A stretch of 64,000 nucleotides of DNA from Halogranum amylolyticum (lineage in GTDB: Archaea; Halobacteriota; Halobacteria; Halobacteriales; Haloferacaceae), in the NCBI RefSeq assembly GCF_900110465.1, contig NZ_FODV01000002.1, positions 372,001-436,000 of the forward strand, in the 5' to 3' direction. Below, in pieces: positions 33,467-42,348 of the stretch. A program made the position numbers and the translations under genes. The stretch's first letter is position 1; each line of letters opens with the position of its first letter. The notes below the pieces were generated by a model. The model was not told the origin of the DNA and did not search any database. It worked only from the letters and a program-made list of their open reading frames with translations.

Positions 33467-33549
33467 CCCTCTACGGCGCGACAGCAGCCGACCGAGGGGT
33501 CTCGGCGGCCTACGAACGCTGCCCTCCGGTCGGGCGGAGATAACAACCG

Positions 33550-33554
33550 TTAAT
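33550..33554 (+). promoter_or_regulatory. TATA-like box of pantoate kinase
   Basis: TTAAT, within CGTTAATCG, about 28 nt before the ATG at 33580. Confidence 0.4.
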
Positions 33555-33579
33555 CGGTCCCCTGTACTCCTTGTCGACG

Positions 33580-34410
33580 ATGACCGACGAAGCCACGGCG
33601 TTCGTCCCCGGCCACGTCACCGGCTTCTTCAGCGCCCATCCGGCCGACGAACCGGTGAAGGCGGGTTCCCGTGGCGCGGGCGTGACGCTCTCGCACGGCG
33701 TCGAGGTGACTGCCCGGCCGAGCGACGAATCGACCGTACTGGAACTCGACGGCGACGCCGTCTCGATGCCGCCCGTCGAGCGCGTCCTCGACGCACTCGG
33801 CGTCGACGCCGCCGTCCGCGCCGAGACGTCGCTCCCGATCGGAGCGGGGTTCGGCGTCTCGGGCGCGATGGCGCTCGGGACGGCGCTGACCGCCAACGTC
33901 GTCTTCGACTGCGGCCGCTCGGAGAACGAGCTCGTGGCGCTCGCACACGTCGCGGAGGTGCAGTCGGGGACGGGGCTCGGCGACGTCGTCGCACAGGCCC
34001 GCGGGGGCGTCCCCATCCGGCTCGACCCCGGCGCACCCGGCTACGGTCGACTGGACGGCGTTCCCGCCAGACCCGACGTCGAGTACGTCACTTTCGGCGA
34101 ACTACCGACCGAAGCGGTGCTGTCGGGCGACACCGACCGACTGTCGGCCGCCGGGGAGGACGCGCTCGCCCGACTCGTCCGCGAACCGACCCTCGCGCAG
34201 TTCATGTACGCCTCCCGGCGGTTCGCCCGCGAGGCCGGTCTCCTGACCGACGAAGTGACCGAGGCGATCCGCGCGGTCAGCGACGCCGGCGGCGAGGCGT
34301 CGATGGCGATGCTCGGCCGGACCGTGTTCGCGCTCGGGTCGGGGCTCACCGACGCGGGCTACGACGCCGTCTCCTGTCGGACCCACCCGGCGGGTGCGAC
34401 GCTCCAATGA
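33580..34410 (+). CDS. Pantoate kinase
   Basis: GHMP-superfamily kinase that phosphorylates pantoate to 4-phosphopantoate in the archaeal route to coenzyme A. The 276-residue protein begins TAFVPGHVTGFFSAHPADE, the family's hallmark (PGHVTGFF), and has the GHMP phosphate loop LPIGAGFGVSGAMALGTAL (about 85-103) and ETSLPIG strand. The following gene encodes the next enzyme, phosphopantothenate synthetase, and mfnA at 1.8 kb provides its other substrate, beta-alanine. The spacing between stop and next start is 55 nt. Confidence 0.92.
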   Translation: MTDEATAFVPGHVTGFFSAHPADEPVKAGSRGAGVTLSHGVEVTARPSDESTVLELDGDAVSMPPVERVLDALGVDAAVRAETSLPIGAGFGVSGAMALGTALTANVVFDCGRSENELVALAHVAEVQSGTGLGDVVAQARGGVPIRLDPGAPGYGRLDGVPARPDVEYVTFGELPTEAVLSGDTDRLSAAGEDALARLVREPTLAQFMYASRRFAREAGLLTDEVTEAIRAVSDAGGEASMAMLGRTVFALGSGLTDAGYDAVSCRTHPAGATLQ

Positions 34411-34435
34411 CGACCGGAAGCGAGGGTTCCTGCGG

Positions 34436-34442
34436 CTTTTTG
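34436..34442 (+). promoter_or_regulatory. T-rich promoter element of phosphopantothenate synthetase
   Basis: CTTTTTG about 27 nt before the ATG at 34466, after the pantoate kinase stop codon. It suggests an own promoter in addition to read-through. Confidence 0.4.
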
Positions 34443-34465
34443 AGTCTCGGCGTCTCACTCGGGGT

Positions 34466-35221
34466 ATGAGCGACATCGACGTCCCCGAAGACCACCCGCG
34501 ATACGAGTCGTTGCTCACTCGACACCGTATCGAGGACGGCGTGGAGAAGGGTATCACCAGTCGACAGGGACTCATCGCACAGGGGCGCGGCGAGGCGTTC
34601 GACTACCTGCTTGGCGAGCGAACGATCCCGAGCGCCGACGCCGCCGAACGGGCGGCCGCCGCCCAACTGCTGCTCGCCGACCACGCGGTGCTCTCGGTGA
34701 ACGGCAACGTTGCCGCGCTCGTCCCCGGCGAACTGGTCGAACTGGCCGAGGAGACCGGCGCGGAGCTCGAGGTGAACCTCTTCAACCGGACCGACGAACG
34801 GATGCAGGCCATCGTCGACCACCTGCGCGAGCACGGTGCCGACGAGGTGAAGGGACTCGCCGCCGACGGCCGCATCCCGAACCTCTCGCACGAACGCGCG
34901 AAGGTCGACAGCGACGGCATCGGCGACGCCGACGTCGTCCTCGTCCCGCTGGAGGACGGCGACCGCGCGGAGGCGCTGGCGGCGATGGGGAAAGTCGAGA
35001 TCGTCGTCGACCTCAACCCGATGTCGCGGTCGGCGCAGTCCGCCGACGTCCCCATCGTCGACAACATCGTCCGCGCCGTGCCGAACGTGACCCGTCACGC
35101 CCGCGAACTCGCCGACGCGTCCCGCGAGGAACTGCAGGGCATCGTCGACGAGTTCGACCGCGAGGCGGCGCTCGCGGCCGCCGAGCGGGCGATTCGCGAG
35201 GGCGTCGGACGAGACGAGTGA
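34466..35221 (+). CDS. 4-phosphopantoate--beta-alanine ligase
   Basis: Archaeal phosphopantothenate synthetase: condenses 4-phosphopantoate with beta-alanine using ATP, replacing bacterial pantothenate synthetase. The 251-residue protein starts VPEDHPRYESLLTRHRIEDG and shows the conserved ITSRQGLIAQGRGEAFDYLLGE, NVAALVPGELVELA, LEVNLFNRTDER and LNPMSRSAQSADVPIVDNIVRAVPN blocks of the family (the last two bind ATP and phosphopantoate). Length is normal. It follows pantoate kinase on the same strand. Confidence 0.93.
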   Translation: MSDIDVPEDHPRYESLLTRHRIEDGVEKGITSRQGLIAQGRGEAFDYLLGERTIPSADAAERAAAAQLLLADHAVLSVNGNVAALVPGELVELAEETGAELEVNLFNRTDERMQAIVDHLREHGADEVKGLAADGRIPNLSHERAKVDSDGIGDADVVLVPLEDGDRAEALAAMGKVEIVVDLNPMSRSAQSADVPIVDNIVRAVPNVTRHARELADASREELQGIVDEFDREAALAAAERAIREGVGRDE

Positions 35222-35232
35222 TCGAGCGAGTC

Positions 35233-36318
35233 TCAGTCGAAGCCGGAGACCAGGGTCGCGATCCACTGTGCCGGATCGCGTCGGTCTCTGACCTCGACCG
35301 CCTCGACCCACTTGACCCACTGGAACCCCCGTCGACCGGGGGCGACCAGTCGCAGCGGCGCGCCGTGGCCGTGGCTCAGTCGCTCGCCCGCGACGTGGGT
35401 CGCGAGCAGGGCGTCGCGGGCCTCCGCGAGCGGGAGACTCCACCGATAGCCCGTCACCGACCGGAACCGTACCCACCGCCCCGTCTCGTCGACACCGGCT
35501 TCGGCCAGCAGGTCGCCGACGCGGACGCCCCGCCAGTTCTGGACGGTGTACCAGCCGCTCGTACAGTCCAACAGCGCCCGGCGTTCGCTCCCGCCGTCGA
35601 GTTTCTCGACCCCTAGTTCGAGCGGGTCGGCGACGAGGCCGTCGACGCGGAGTCGCCACGCCTCGCGGTCGACCGGGTCGGGGTCGTCGGCGACCCAGCT
35701 GGTGACCGGGAACGCCGAGCCCTCGACCGGTTTCGACCCGGTGAACCGTCGCGTCGCGCCCGCCGTCTCGAACGCCCGGTTGACGGCCTGTTGACCGCGC
35801 CAGAGCAGCGCACCGCCGACGAGCAGACCGGTGTAACGGAGCACGTCGCGGCGGCCGTCGACGTCGGACCGCCGCGGGCGGCGAAAGCCGGGGAGCGCCC
35901 GACGCGTCCAGAGATGCGCGAGGAGCAACGGGACGACGAGCAGTCCGAACAGGATGTGGACGTTCAGCGCCCCCCAGAACAGTAGTCGGAAGTCGCCGCC
36001 GAACACCCAGAACAGTCCCGTCGCCAGCGCGCCGACGGTGACGACGGTGAGTCCGACCGACAGCCACGTTGCTCTCGTTCGGAGCCGACGGTCGGTGAGT
36101 CGATCGCGGACGCGCCAGAGTTTGACCCCGACCACGGCGACGAGCGCCACGCCGGCGACGCCGTGCGCCCAGAAGACGACCGCACCCGACGGGTCGCCGA
36201 CCGTGAGACTCAGCAGTCCCGACCCGACCAGGAAGCCGGCGAGGACGAGCAGGGTCCAGTCGACGAGGCGGGCCGACGGCGTCGCTCCGGCGAGCCACCG
36301 TCGCAGTCGGTTCGTCAC
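35233..36318 (-). CDS. Membrane-anchored molybdopterin oxidoreductase
   Basis: A 361-residue protein with an N-terminal membrane part (four hydrophobic helices, about residues 21-135, with His at 52, 121 and 135 that could bind heme as in cytochrome b561-type subunits) and a C-terminal sulfite-oxidase-fold domain (about 195-361). C252 in LLDCTSGWYTVQNWRGVRVGDLL would be the molybdenum ligand. It resembles MsrP/YedY-type enzymes with the membrane subunit fused, and lacks a Tat signal because the membrane domain comes first. The electron donor and substrate are unknown. Start is GTG. Confidence 0.8.
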   Translation of the reverse strand: MTNRLRRWLAGATPSARLVDWTLLVLAGFLVGSGLLSLTVGDPSGAVVFWAHGVAGVALVAVVGVKLWRVRDRLTDRRLRTRATWLSVGLTVVTVGALATGLFWVFGGDFRLLFWGALNVHILFGLLVVPLLLAHLWTRRALPGFRRPRRSDVDGRRDVLRYTGLLVGGALLWRGQQAVNRAFETAGATRRFTGSKPVEGSAFPVTSWVADDPDPVDREAWRLRVDGLVADPLELGVEKLDGGSERRALLDCTSGWYTVQNWRGVRVGDLLAEAGVDETGRWVRFRSVTGYRWSLPLAEARDALLATHVAGERLSHGHGAPLRLVAPGRRGFQWVKWVEAVEVRDRRDPAQWIATLVSGFD

Positions 36319-36387
36319 AGTCGAACTAGTGGCTCGACGCCTATCACTGCATCGCGAAGAAAGGGAAGTTCGGAGGCTGCAGTTCGG

Positions 36388-37062
36388 TTACTGCTCGTCG
36401 TCTTCGTCTTCGTCGCCTTCGTCGCCTACGTCGCTTTCATCGCCTTCGATGACGTTGGTCGTCGCTTCGTTGTCCTCGTCGGCGTCGGTCTCGGTCTCCG
36501 TGTCCGCTTCGTCCGTCTCCGCGTCGGCGTCGAGACCCGCCTCGTGTCCCCCGGTATCGGTCTCGCCGCTGTCGTCGATATCAGCTTCGTGTCCACCGGC
36601 GTCGGTCTCCTCGTCGACGTCGTCCGTCACGTCCTCGAAGGTCGACTGAGTCGTGTCGGACTGACTGCGACGGCGGTACTTCATCGCGGCGTACGCGCCG
36701 GCGGCGGCGGCGCCGACGAGTGCCAAGCGGGGGAGCGTGACCAGTCCGGACCCCGAGTCGGCGTCCTCCTCGTCGTCCGCCGAGTCGGGGGCGACGTCGG
36801 TGTCGGCCGACTCGCCCTCGACCGCCTCGACGTCGACGGCCGTCGACCGGTCGGCGTCCGCCGTGGCGTCGGCGTCGGTCTCGGTCTCGGAGGAACTCCG
36901 ACGGCGGTCGATCAGGGTGGCCCCGCCGACGATAGCCGCCGAGAGCAGTTCGCGCTTGAGTTCTGCGTCGGTCATCTCGCCGAGCGCCTCGACGGCGCTC
37001 GCGACGTCCATCTCCTCATTCAACACTGCCGTCGCGATGTTGCTGTCGTCTGTTGTGTTCAT
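36388..37062 (-). CDS. Very acidic single-helix membrane protein
   Basis: A 224-residue protein with a short N-terminal helical domain (AVEALGEMTDAELKRELLSAAIVGGATLIDRRR, roughly 22-54), an acidic Ser/Thr/Asp/Glu linker, one hydrophobic segment (LVTLPRLALVGAAAAGAYAA, about 105-124) followed by KYRRR, and a long tail made almost entirely of Asp, Glu, Thr and Gly with repeated TETD/ADTETE units. No known family. The tail repeat (GETDTGGHEA) recurs, suggesting repeat expansion. Function unknown; possibly surface or membrane scaffolding. Confidence 0.6.
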   Translation of the reverse strand: MNTTDDSNIATAVLNEEMDVASAVEALGEMTDAELKRELLSAAIVGGATLIDRRRSSSETETDADATADADRSTAVDVEAVEGESADTDVAPDSADDEEDADSGSGLVTLPRLALVGAAAAGAYAAMKYRRRSQSDTTQSTFEDVTDDVDEETDAGGHEADIDDSGETDTGGHEAGLDADAETDEADTETETDADEDNEATTNVIEGDESDVGDEGDEDEDDEQ

Positions 37063-37132
37063 CGGTAGACTACGCCAACCTTCGAGTGTCTCCCTTCCAA
37101 ACGTTTCGGCCGTCTGCCGTCCGGCCGACTCG

Positions 37133-37138
37133 TTATAC
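37133..37138 (+). promoter_or_regulatory. TATA-like box of the 37162 gene
   Basis: TTATAC about 27 nt before the ATG at 37162. Confidence 0.5.
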
Positions 37139-37161
37139 CGTCTCCCACCGTACTCTCCCCC

Positions 37162-37689
37162 ATGACAAGTACTGACACACCAGGCCCGGGTGGCGTCGAC
37201 GACACCGCGCTCGCCGAGTTACGGGCGCACGAGGCGTGGCACGGGCCGAATCTGATCCGCGGGATCGAACGCCACCATCCGGAGACGCATCCGGGCATCC
37301 CGCTGGCGCTGTTCGACGCCTACGCCGAACGGCTGGGGTACGACGTCGACCGGTCGCACGCCGACGTCGAGGCGAAACTCGTCGACGACACCGAATGGCA
37401 GTCCGACGCCGTCTACTACCGTGTCGGCGACCACGTCAGCGCCTACCCGGCGAGTTGGCACGACCAGTACGAGGAGGGCGGACTCCGAGGGCTGGTCGGA
37501 GAGATGCGGCGGCAACTCGGTCACGACGTCAGCCGCGACGAACTCCTGCGAGCGCTGGGGTCGATCGCGGGCGTCGACCGGCGGACGGCCGACGCGATGC
37601 TGACGGACGCACGCCGGAGAGAACGAGTCGTCGTCCGACCGCGGACGAACCCCGAGGCGTTCGTCTACCCCGCGAAACTCACCGAGTGA
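37162..37689 (+). CDS. Uncharacterised haloarchaeal protein, paralogue B
   Basis: A 175-residue protein of unknown function, clearly related to the protein at 32882-33466: shared IERH, PGIPLALFDAYAERL and VYYRVGDHVSAYPASWHDQY (about 84-105) occur in the same order and spacing. The C-terminal third differs, with a helical region (SRDELLRALGSIAGVDRRTAD) that looks like a winged-helix or HhH unit and ends VVRPRTNPEAFVYPAKLTE. No catalytic motif is recognised. It is flanked by unrelated genes, so context gives no function. Confidence 0.65.
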   Translation: MTSTDTPGPGGVDDTALAELRAHEAWHGPNLIRGIERHHPETHPGIPLALFDAYAERLGYDVDRSHADVEAKLVDDTEWQSDAVYYRVGDHVSAYPASWHDQYEEGGLRGLVGEMRRQLGHDVSRDELLRALGSIAGVDRRTADAMLTDARRRERVVVRPRTNPEAFVYPAKLTE

Positions 37690-37710
37690 GCGCCCGAACT
37701 ACGCGCCAGA

Positions 37711-38682
37711 CTACTCGAACAGCGCCTCCGGCGGCCCGCCCGGCAGTCGGTCGCGGTCGTGTTCGGCGCTGAAGTCGATCTCCGGGCCGACCGGCACCAA
37801 CCGCTTGGGGTTGACGTCGCCGTGGCTCCGGTAGTAGTGTTCGACGATGTGCTCTACGTTGACGGTCTGGGCGATGCCGGGGAGCTGGTAGAGCTCCTTC
37901 GTGTAGTTCCAGAGGTTCGGATACTCGTGGATGGCTCGTCGGTTACACTTGAAGTGAGTGTGGTAGACGTGGTCGAATCTGACGAGCGTCGCGAACATCG
38001 CGAGGTCGGCCTCCGTGAGCACGTCGCCGGCGAGATAGCGCTGCTCCGAGAGGAGGTCCTCGTAGTGGTCCAGCGCATCGAAGAGGTCCGTCACCGCGCG
38101 GTCGTAGGCGTCTTGTGACCCGGCGAACCCCGCCCGGTAGACACCGTTGTTGATCGAGTCGTAGATGTCGTCGATCAGTCGGTCGACTTCGTCGCGGTGG
38201 CCCTCCGGATACAGGTCGACGTCGTGTTCTGCGAGGCCGTCGAACTCGGTGTCGAGCATCCGCATGATCTCCTCGGACTCGTTGTTGACGATGGTCTCGC
38301 GTTCTTTGTCCCAGAGCACTGGTACTGTGACGCGACCGGTGAACTCGTCGTCGGCCTTCGCGTAGACGTCGCGGAGGTACTCCGTTCCGTAGAGGGGGTC
38401 GGGGTACTGCTCGGAGAACTCCCAGCCGTCGTCGATGCGGACGGGTTCGACGAGCGACAGCGAGACGGCGTGCTCGAGCCCCTTCAGCGCCCGCATCATC
38501 GCCGTCCGGTGGGCCCACGGGCACGCGCGACAGATGTAGAGGTGATAGCGACCGGCCTCGGCGGGGAACCCGTCCTCGCCGATCCAGTTCCGAAACGAGG
38601 TCTCCTGTCGGTCGAACTCCCCGTCCTCGTCGGTGGTCTCGTAGGTGTCGGCGCGCCATTCGCCGTCGACGAGCATGTTCAT
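37711..38682 (-). CDS. Glutathionyl-hydroquinone reductase-like protein
   Basis: A 323-residue member of the ECM4/YqjG/PcpF branch of the GST superfamily. The catalytic Cys is C54 in ICRACPWAHRT; the family's FRNWIG start, VPVLWDKERETIVNNESEEIMRM thioredoxin-domain end and the C-terminal helical domain with AGDVLTEADLAMFATLVRFDHVYHTHFKCN are all present. Bacterial enzymes reduce glutathionylated hydroquinones. Haloarchaea make gamma-glutamylcysteine instead of glutathione, so the thiol partner is presumably that or bis-gamma-glutamylcystine chemistry. Single gene, divergent from the E1 operon. Confidence 0.88.
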   Translation of the reverse strand: MNMLVDGEWRADTYETTDEDGEFDRQETSFRNWIGEDGFPAEAGRYHLYICRACPWAHRTAMMRALKGLEHAVSLSLVEPVRIDDGWEFSEQYPDPLYGTEYLRDVYAKADDEFTGRVTVPVLWDKERETIVNNESEEIMRMLDTEFDGLAEHDVDLYPEGHRDEVDRLIDDIYDSINNGVYRAGFAGSQDAYDRAVTDLFDALDHYEDLLSEQRYLAGDVLTEADLAMFATLVRFDHVYHTHFKCNRRAIHEYPNLWNYTKELYQLPGIAQTVNVEHIVEHYYRSHGDVNPKRLVPVGPEIDFSAEHDRDRLPGGPPEALFE

Positions 38683-38862
38683 GCGCTCCCCTCCCAGTAG
38701 ACGAATCGGTCGTTCACGGCGGAGATAGCGGCCGCCGCTCGAAAAGGGTTCGGGGGTCGTGCGTCGGTTGCTGCATCCGACGCCCGCTCCGGGCGTACTG
38801 TGTCATCTTCGTGAGGTTTCCCGAAAAAATGATGATGGAGACTGGTGATAGACACACGAGTC

Positions 38863-39893
<1,031 letters not shown>

Positions 39894-39897
<4 letters not shown>

Positions 39898-40904
39898 GCA
39901 CACAGAGTAGATCAGGTTCCGGCCCAGCACAGACAGAGGAGATGACGGTACGCGAGGCGATCCGTCTCGCACTCCGCGAGGAGCTCGAACGCGACGAGGA
40001 CGTCTTCGTCATGGGCGAAGACGTCGGCGAGTTCGGCGGCGTCTTCGAGGTCACCGGCGGCCTCGTCGAGGAGTTCGGCGAGAAGCGCATCCGTGACACC
40101 CCCATCAGCGAGGCGGGGTTCACCGGCGCGGCCGTCGGTGCGGCGGCGACGGGCACCCGGCCGGTCGTCGAGATCATGTTCTCGGACTTCATGGGCGTCT
40201 GTTCGGAGCAGATCATCAACCAGATGGCGAAGAACCGCTACATGTTCGGCGGTAAGACCGAGATGCCCGTCACCGTCCGGACGACGGAGGGCGGCGGGAT
40301 GGGCGCGGCCAGTCAGCACTCGGGGACGCTCCACACCTGGTTCGCCCACTTCCCCGGCGTGATGGCCGTCGCCCCCGGCACGCCCCGAGCGGCCAAGGGA
40401 CTCCTGAAGTCCGCCATCCGCTCGAACGATCCGGTGTTCGTCTTCGAGAACAAGATGATCTACGAGCAGACGGGCGAAGTACCGCTCGACGAGGACTACA
40501 CCATCCCGCTCGGCCAGGCGAAGGTCGAACGCGAGGGCTCCGACGTCACCGTCGTCGCGACCCAGCGGATGGTCGGCGAGTCGCTCGAGTTGGCCGAGGA
40601 CCTCGAAGGCGACGTCAGCGCCGAGGTCATCGACCTCCGGTCGCTCTACCCGCTCGACACGGACACGCTCGTCGAGAGCGTGAAGAAGACCGGACGGCTG
40701 GTGATCGCCGACGAGAGTCCGCTCTCGTACGGTACGCACGCCGAGGTAGCGACGCGCGTGATGGAGAACGCGTTCTTCAGCCTCGATGCGCCGATCCAAC
40801 GGGTCGGCGTCGCCGACGTCCACATCCCGTTCAGCCCGGAGCTGGAGAACGAAGTGCTGCCGCACGGGAGTGACGTCGAGGCGGCCATCCGGCGGATCGT
40901 GTGA
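39894..40904 (+). CDS. 2-oxoacid dehydrogenase E1 component, beta subunit
   Basis: Beta subunit of the same E1, 336 residues. It begins the transketolase-like pyrimidine-binding domain with MTVREAIRLALREELERDE, has the conserved DTPISEAGFTGAAVGAA and GGMGAASQHSGTLHTWFAHFPG segments, and a C-terminal domain with EVIDLRSLYPLDTDTLVESVKKTGRLVIADES typical of E1beta. Residues near the start (SRSGSGPAQTEE) are a short unstructured lead. It overlaps both neighbours by 4 nt (ATGA before, GTGA after), showing tight translational coupling in one operon with E1alpha and AcoX. Confidence 0.93.
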
Positions 40905-41935
40905 CGAGGAACAGACAGACGACGGTCGGGCTCGTCGTCAACCCGGCCGCCGGCCGCGACATCCGCCGGCTGACGGGCGGGGCGAGCGTCAGCGACAACT
41001 ACGCCAAGCGCCGGACGGCCGAGTGTGTCCTCGAAGGACTCACCGTCGTCGACGACGTCCACGTGTCAGTCATGCCCGACACCACCGGACTGGCGAGCGC
41101 GCTCGTCGACGACGCGCCCGCCGACCTCGACGTCGAACTCCTCGACATGACGGTGACGGCGTCCGGCCGCGACACCCAGCAGGCGGCCGAACGCTTTGCC
41201 GACGAGGCCGACGTCGCGGTCGTCCTCGGCGGCGACGGTACCAACCGCGATATCGCCCACGGCATCGGCGACGTCCCCGTCGTCAGCGTCTCGACCGGGA
41301 CGAACAACGTCGTTCCCACGCCCGTCGACGGGACGGTCGCGGGCGCTGCCGCGGCGCTCGTCGGATCGGGGATGGTTCCGGCCGACGAGGCGACGTACCG
41401 CCACGGGATGGTCGAGGCACAGATCGACCGCGATGGCGCGGACGACGGCGTCGAGTCGATCCGCGGGCTGGCGACGCTCGGCGTCCTCGACCGGCCGTTC
41501 GTCGGCACCAGAGCGATCCTCGACCCCGACGACGTGATCGGTGGGGTAGTCTCGCGGGCCTCGTCGACCGAGATCGGTCTCTCGGGTATCCCCGGCGGGT
41601 TCCTCACTCACCGCCCGGACGACCCGGGCGGGGTCGGGTTCCGCCTCGCCCCGCCGCGGGAGGCGACCCGGTGCGTCCGCTCGATCACCGTCCCGGGCGT
41701 GCTCTCGACGGTCGGCGTCGACGATTACCGCGTCCTCGACGACGAGGAGGCGTACGTCTTCGAGGTCGACCGCGGCGTCGTCAGCGTCGACGGCGAACGC
41801 GAGCTGGCGGTGCGAGACGCGACGGTTCGCGCCCGCCCCGTCGCCGATGGCCCGCGGTTCGTTCGCATCGAAGAGGTCGTCGAACGGGGTGCGGAGACGG
41901 GGCTGTTCCGCGTCGAGCGCCCGACCCCCGAGTGA
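40901..41935 (+). CDS. AcoX-like NAD(P) kinase-fold protein
   Basis: A 344-residue protein of the ATP-NAD/AcoX kinase family: GLVVNPAAGRDIRRL at the start, VVLGGDGTNRDIAHGIGDVPVVSVSTGTNN (from about residue 106) with the GGDGT loop, and an extra C-terminal beta-domain. AcoX is encoded with acetoin dehydrogenase genes in bacteria but its reaction is not established. Here it overlaps E1beta by 4 nt (GTG start), so it belongs to the same operon. Its presence tilts the E1 assignment towards acetoin-type cleavage or a related thiol-ester forming enzyme, but this is inference. Confidence 0.82.
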   Translation: MTRNRQTTVGLVVNPAAGRDIRRLTGGASVSDNYAKRRTAECVLEGLTVVDDVHVSVMPDTTGLASALVDDAPADLDVELLDMTVTASGRDTQQAAERFADEADVAVVLGGDGTNRDIAHGIGDVPVVSVSTGTNNVVPTPVDGTVAGAAAALVGSGMVPADEATYRHGMVEAQIDRDGADDGVESIRGLATLGVLDRPFVGTRAILDPDDVIGGVVSRASSTEIGLSGIPGGFLTHRPDDPGGVGFRLAPPREATRCVRSITVPGVLSTVGVDDYRVLDDEEAYVFEVDRGVVSVDGERELAVRDATVRARPVADGPRFVRIEEVVERGAETGLFRVERPTPE

Positions 41936-42036
41936 CTCCGTCCGGAGACCGCCGTTCTCCGACGGTCACGGGACCGTTTCCCGCTTCTAGCGATCCTTCA
42001 GCAGAGCTATCTGTGTGAGGGCTGAACGACGTTCCG

Positions 42037-42300
42037 ATGGACTCTCTCCCACCGTTCGTCGATAGCGAGACGAGCTCGTTGGACACCAGTCGCATCTGGC
42101 AGGAGGCGGCCCCGCTCGCGGGACTGATCCTGTTGTTCGGCGCACTGGCGCTCGTGCCCTACCTCCTCGTGTTACTGTTCGCCGGCAACTCGCTGGTCGG
42201 GGCGCTGTTCACGCTGGTGGCACAGTTCGTCCTCGCCGTCGGGGGCGGCGTCGTCCTGCTGTACGTCGTCGCGCGGGGGATCCAACTGGCCGACGAGTGA
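42037..42300 (+). CDS. Small two-helix membrane protein
   Basis: An 87-residue protein with two hydrophobic segments (AAPLAGLILLFGALALVPYL, about 24-43, and ALFTLVAQFVLAVGGGVVLL, about 55-74) and an acidic N terminus (FVDSETSSLDTSRIWQE). It resembles small haloarchaeal membrane proteins without known function. It lies between acoX and the end of the convergent E2 gene; no link to the dehydrogenase can be shown. Confidence 0.6.
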   Translation: MDSLPPFVDSETSSLDTSRIWQEAAPLAGLILLFGALALVPYLLVLLFAGNSLVGALFTLVAQFVLAVGGGVVLLYVVARGIQLADE

Positions 42301-42348
42301 GTCGCCGGCTCCACCCGAGCGAATCGTCACCGAGTGGATCGCCCTCCG

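Noticed and set aside
40915..41090. Possible relation of AcoX to the lipid kinase at 23 kb
   Set aside because: Only the GGDGT loop and NP.(A/S)G start are shared; the C-terminal domains differ, so they are separate families of the same kinase superfamily, not recent paralogues.
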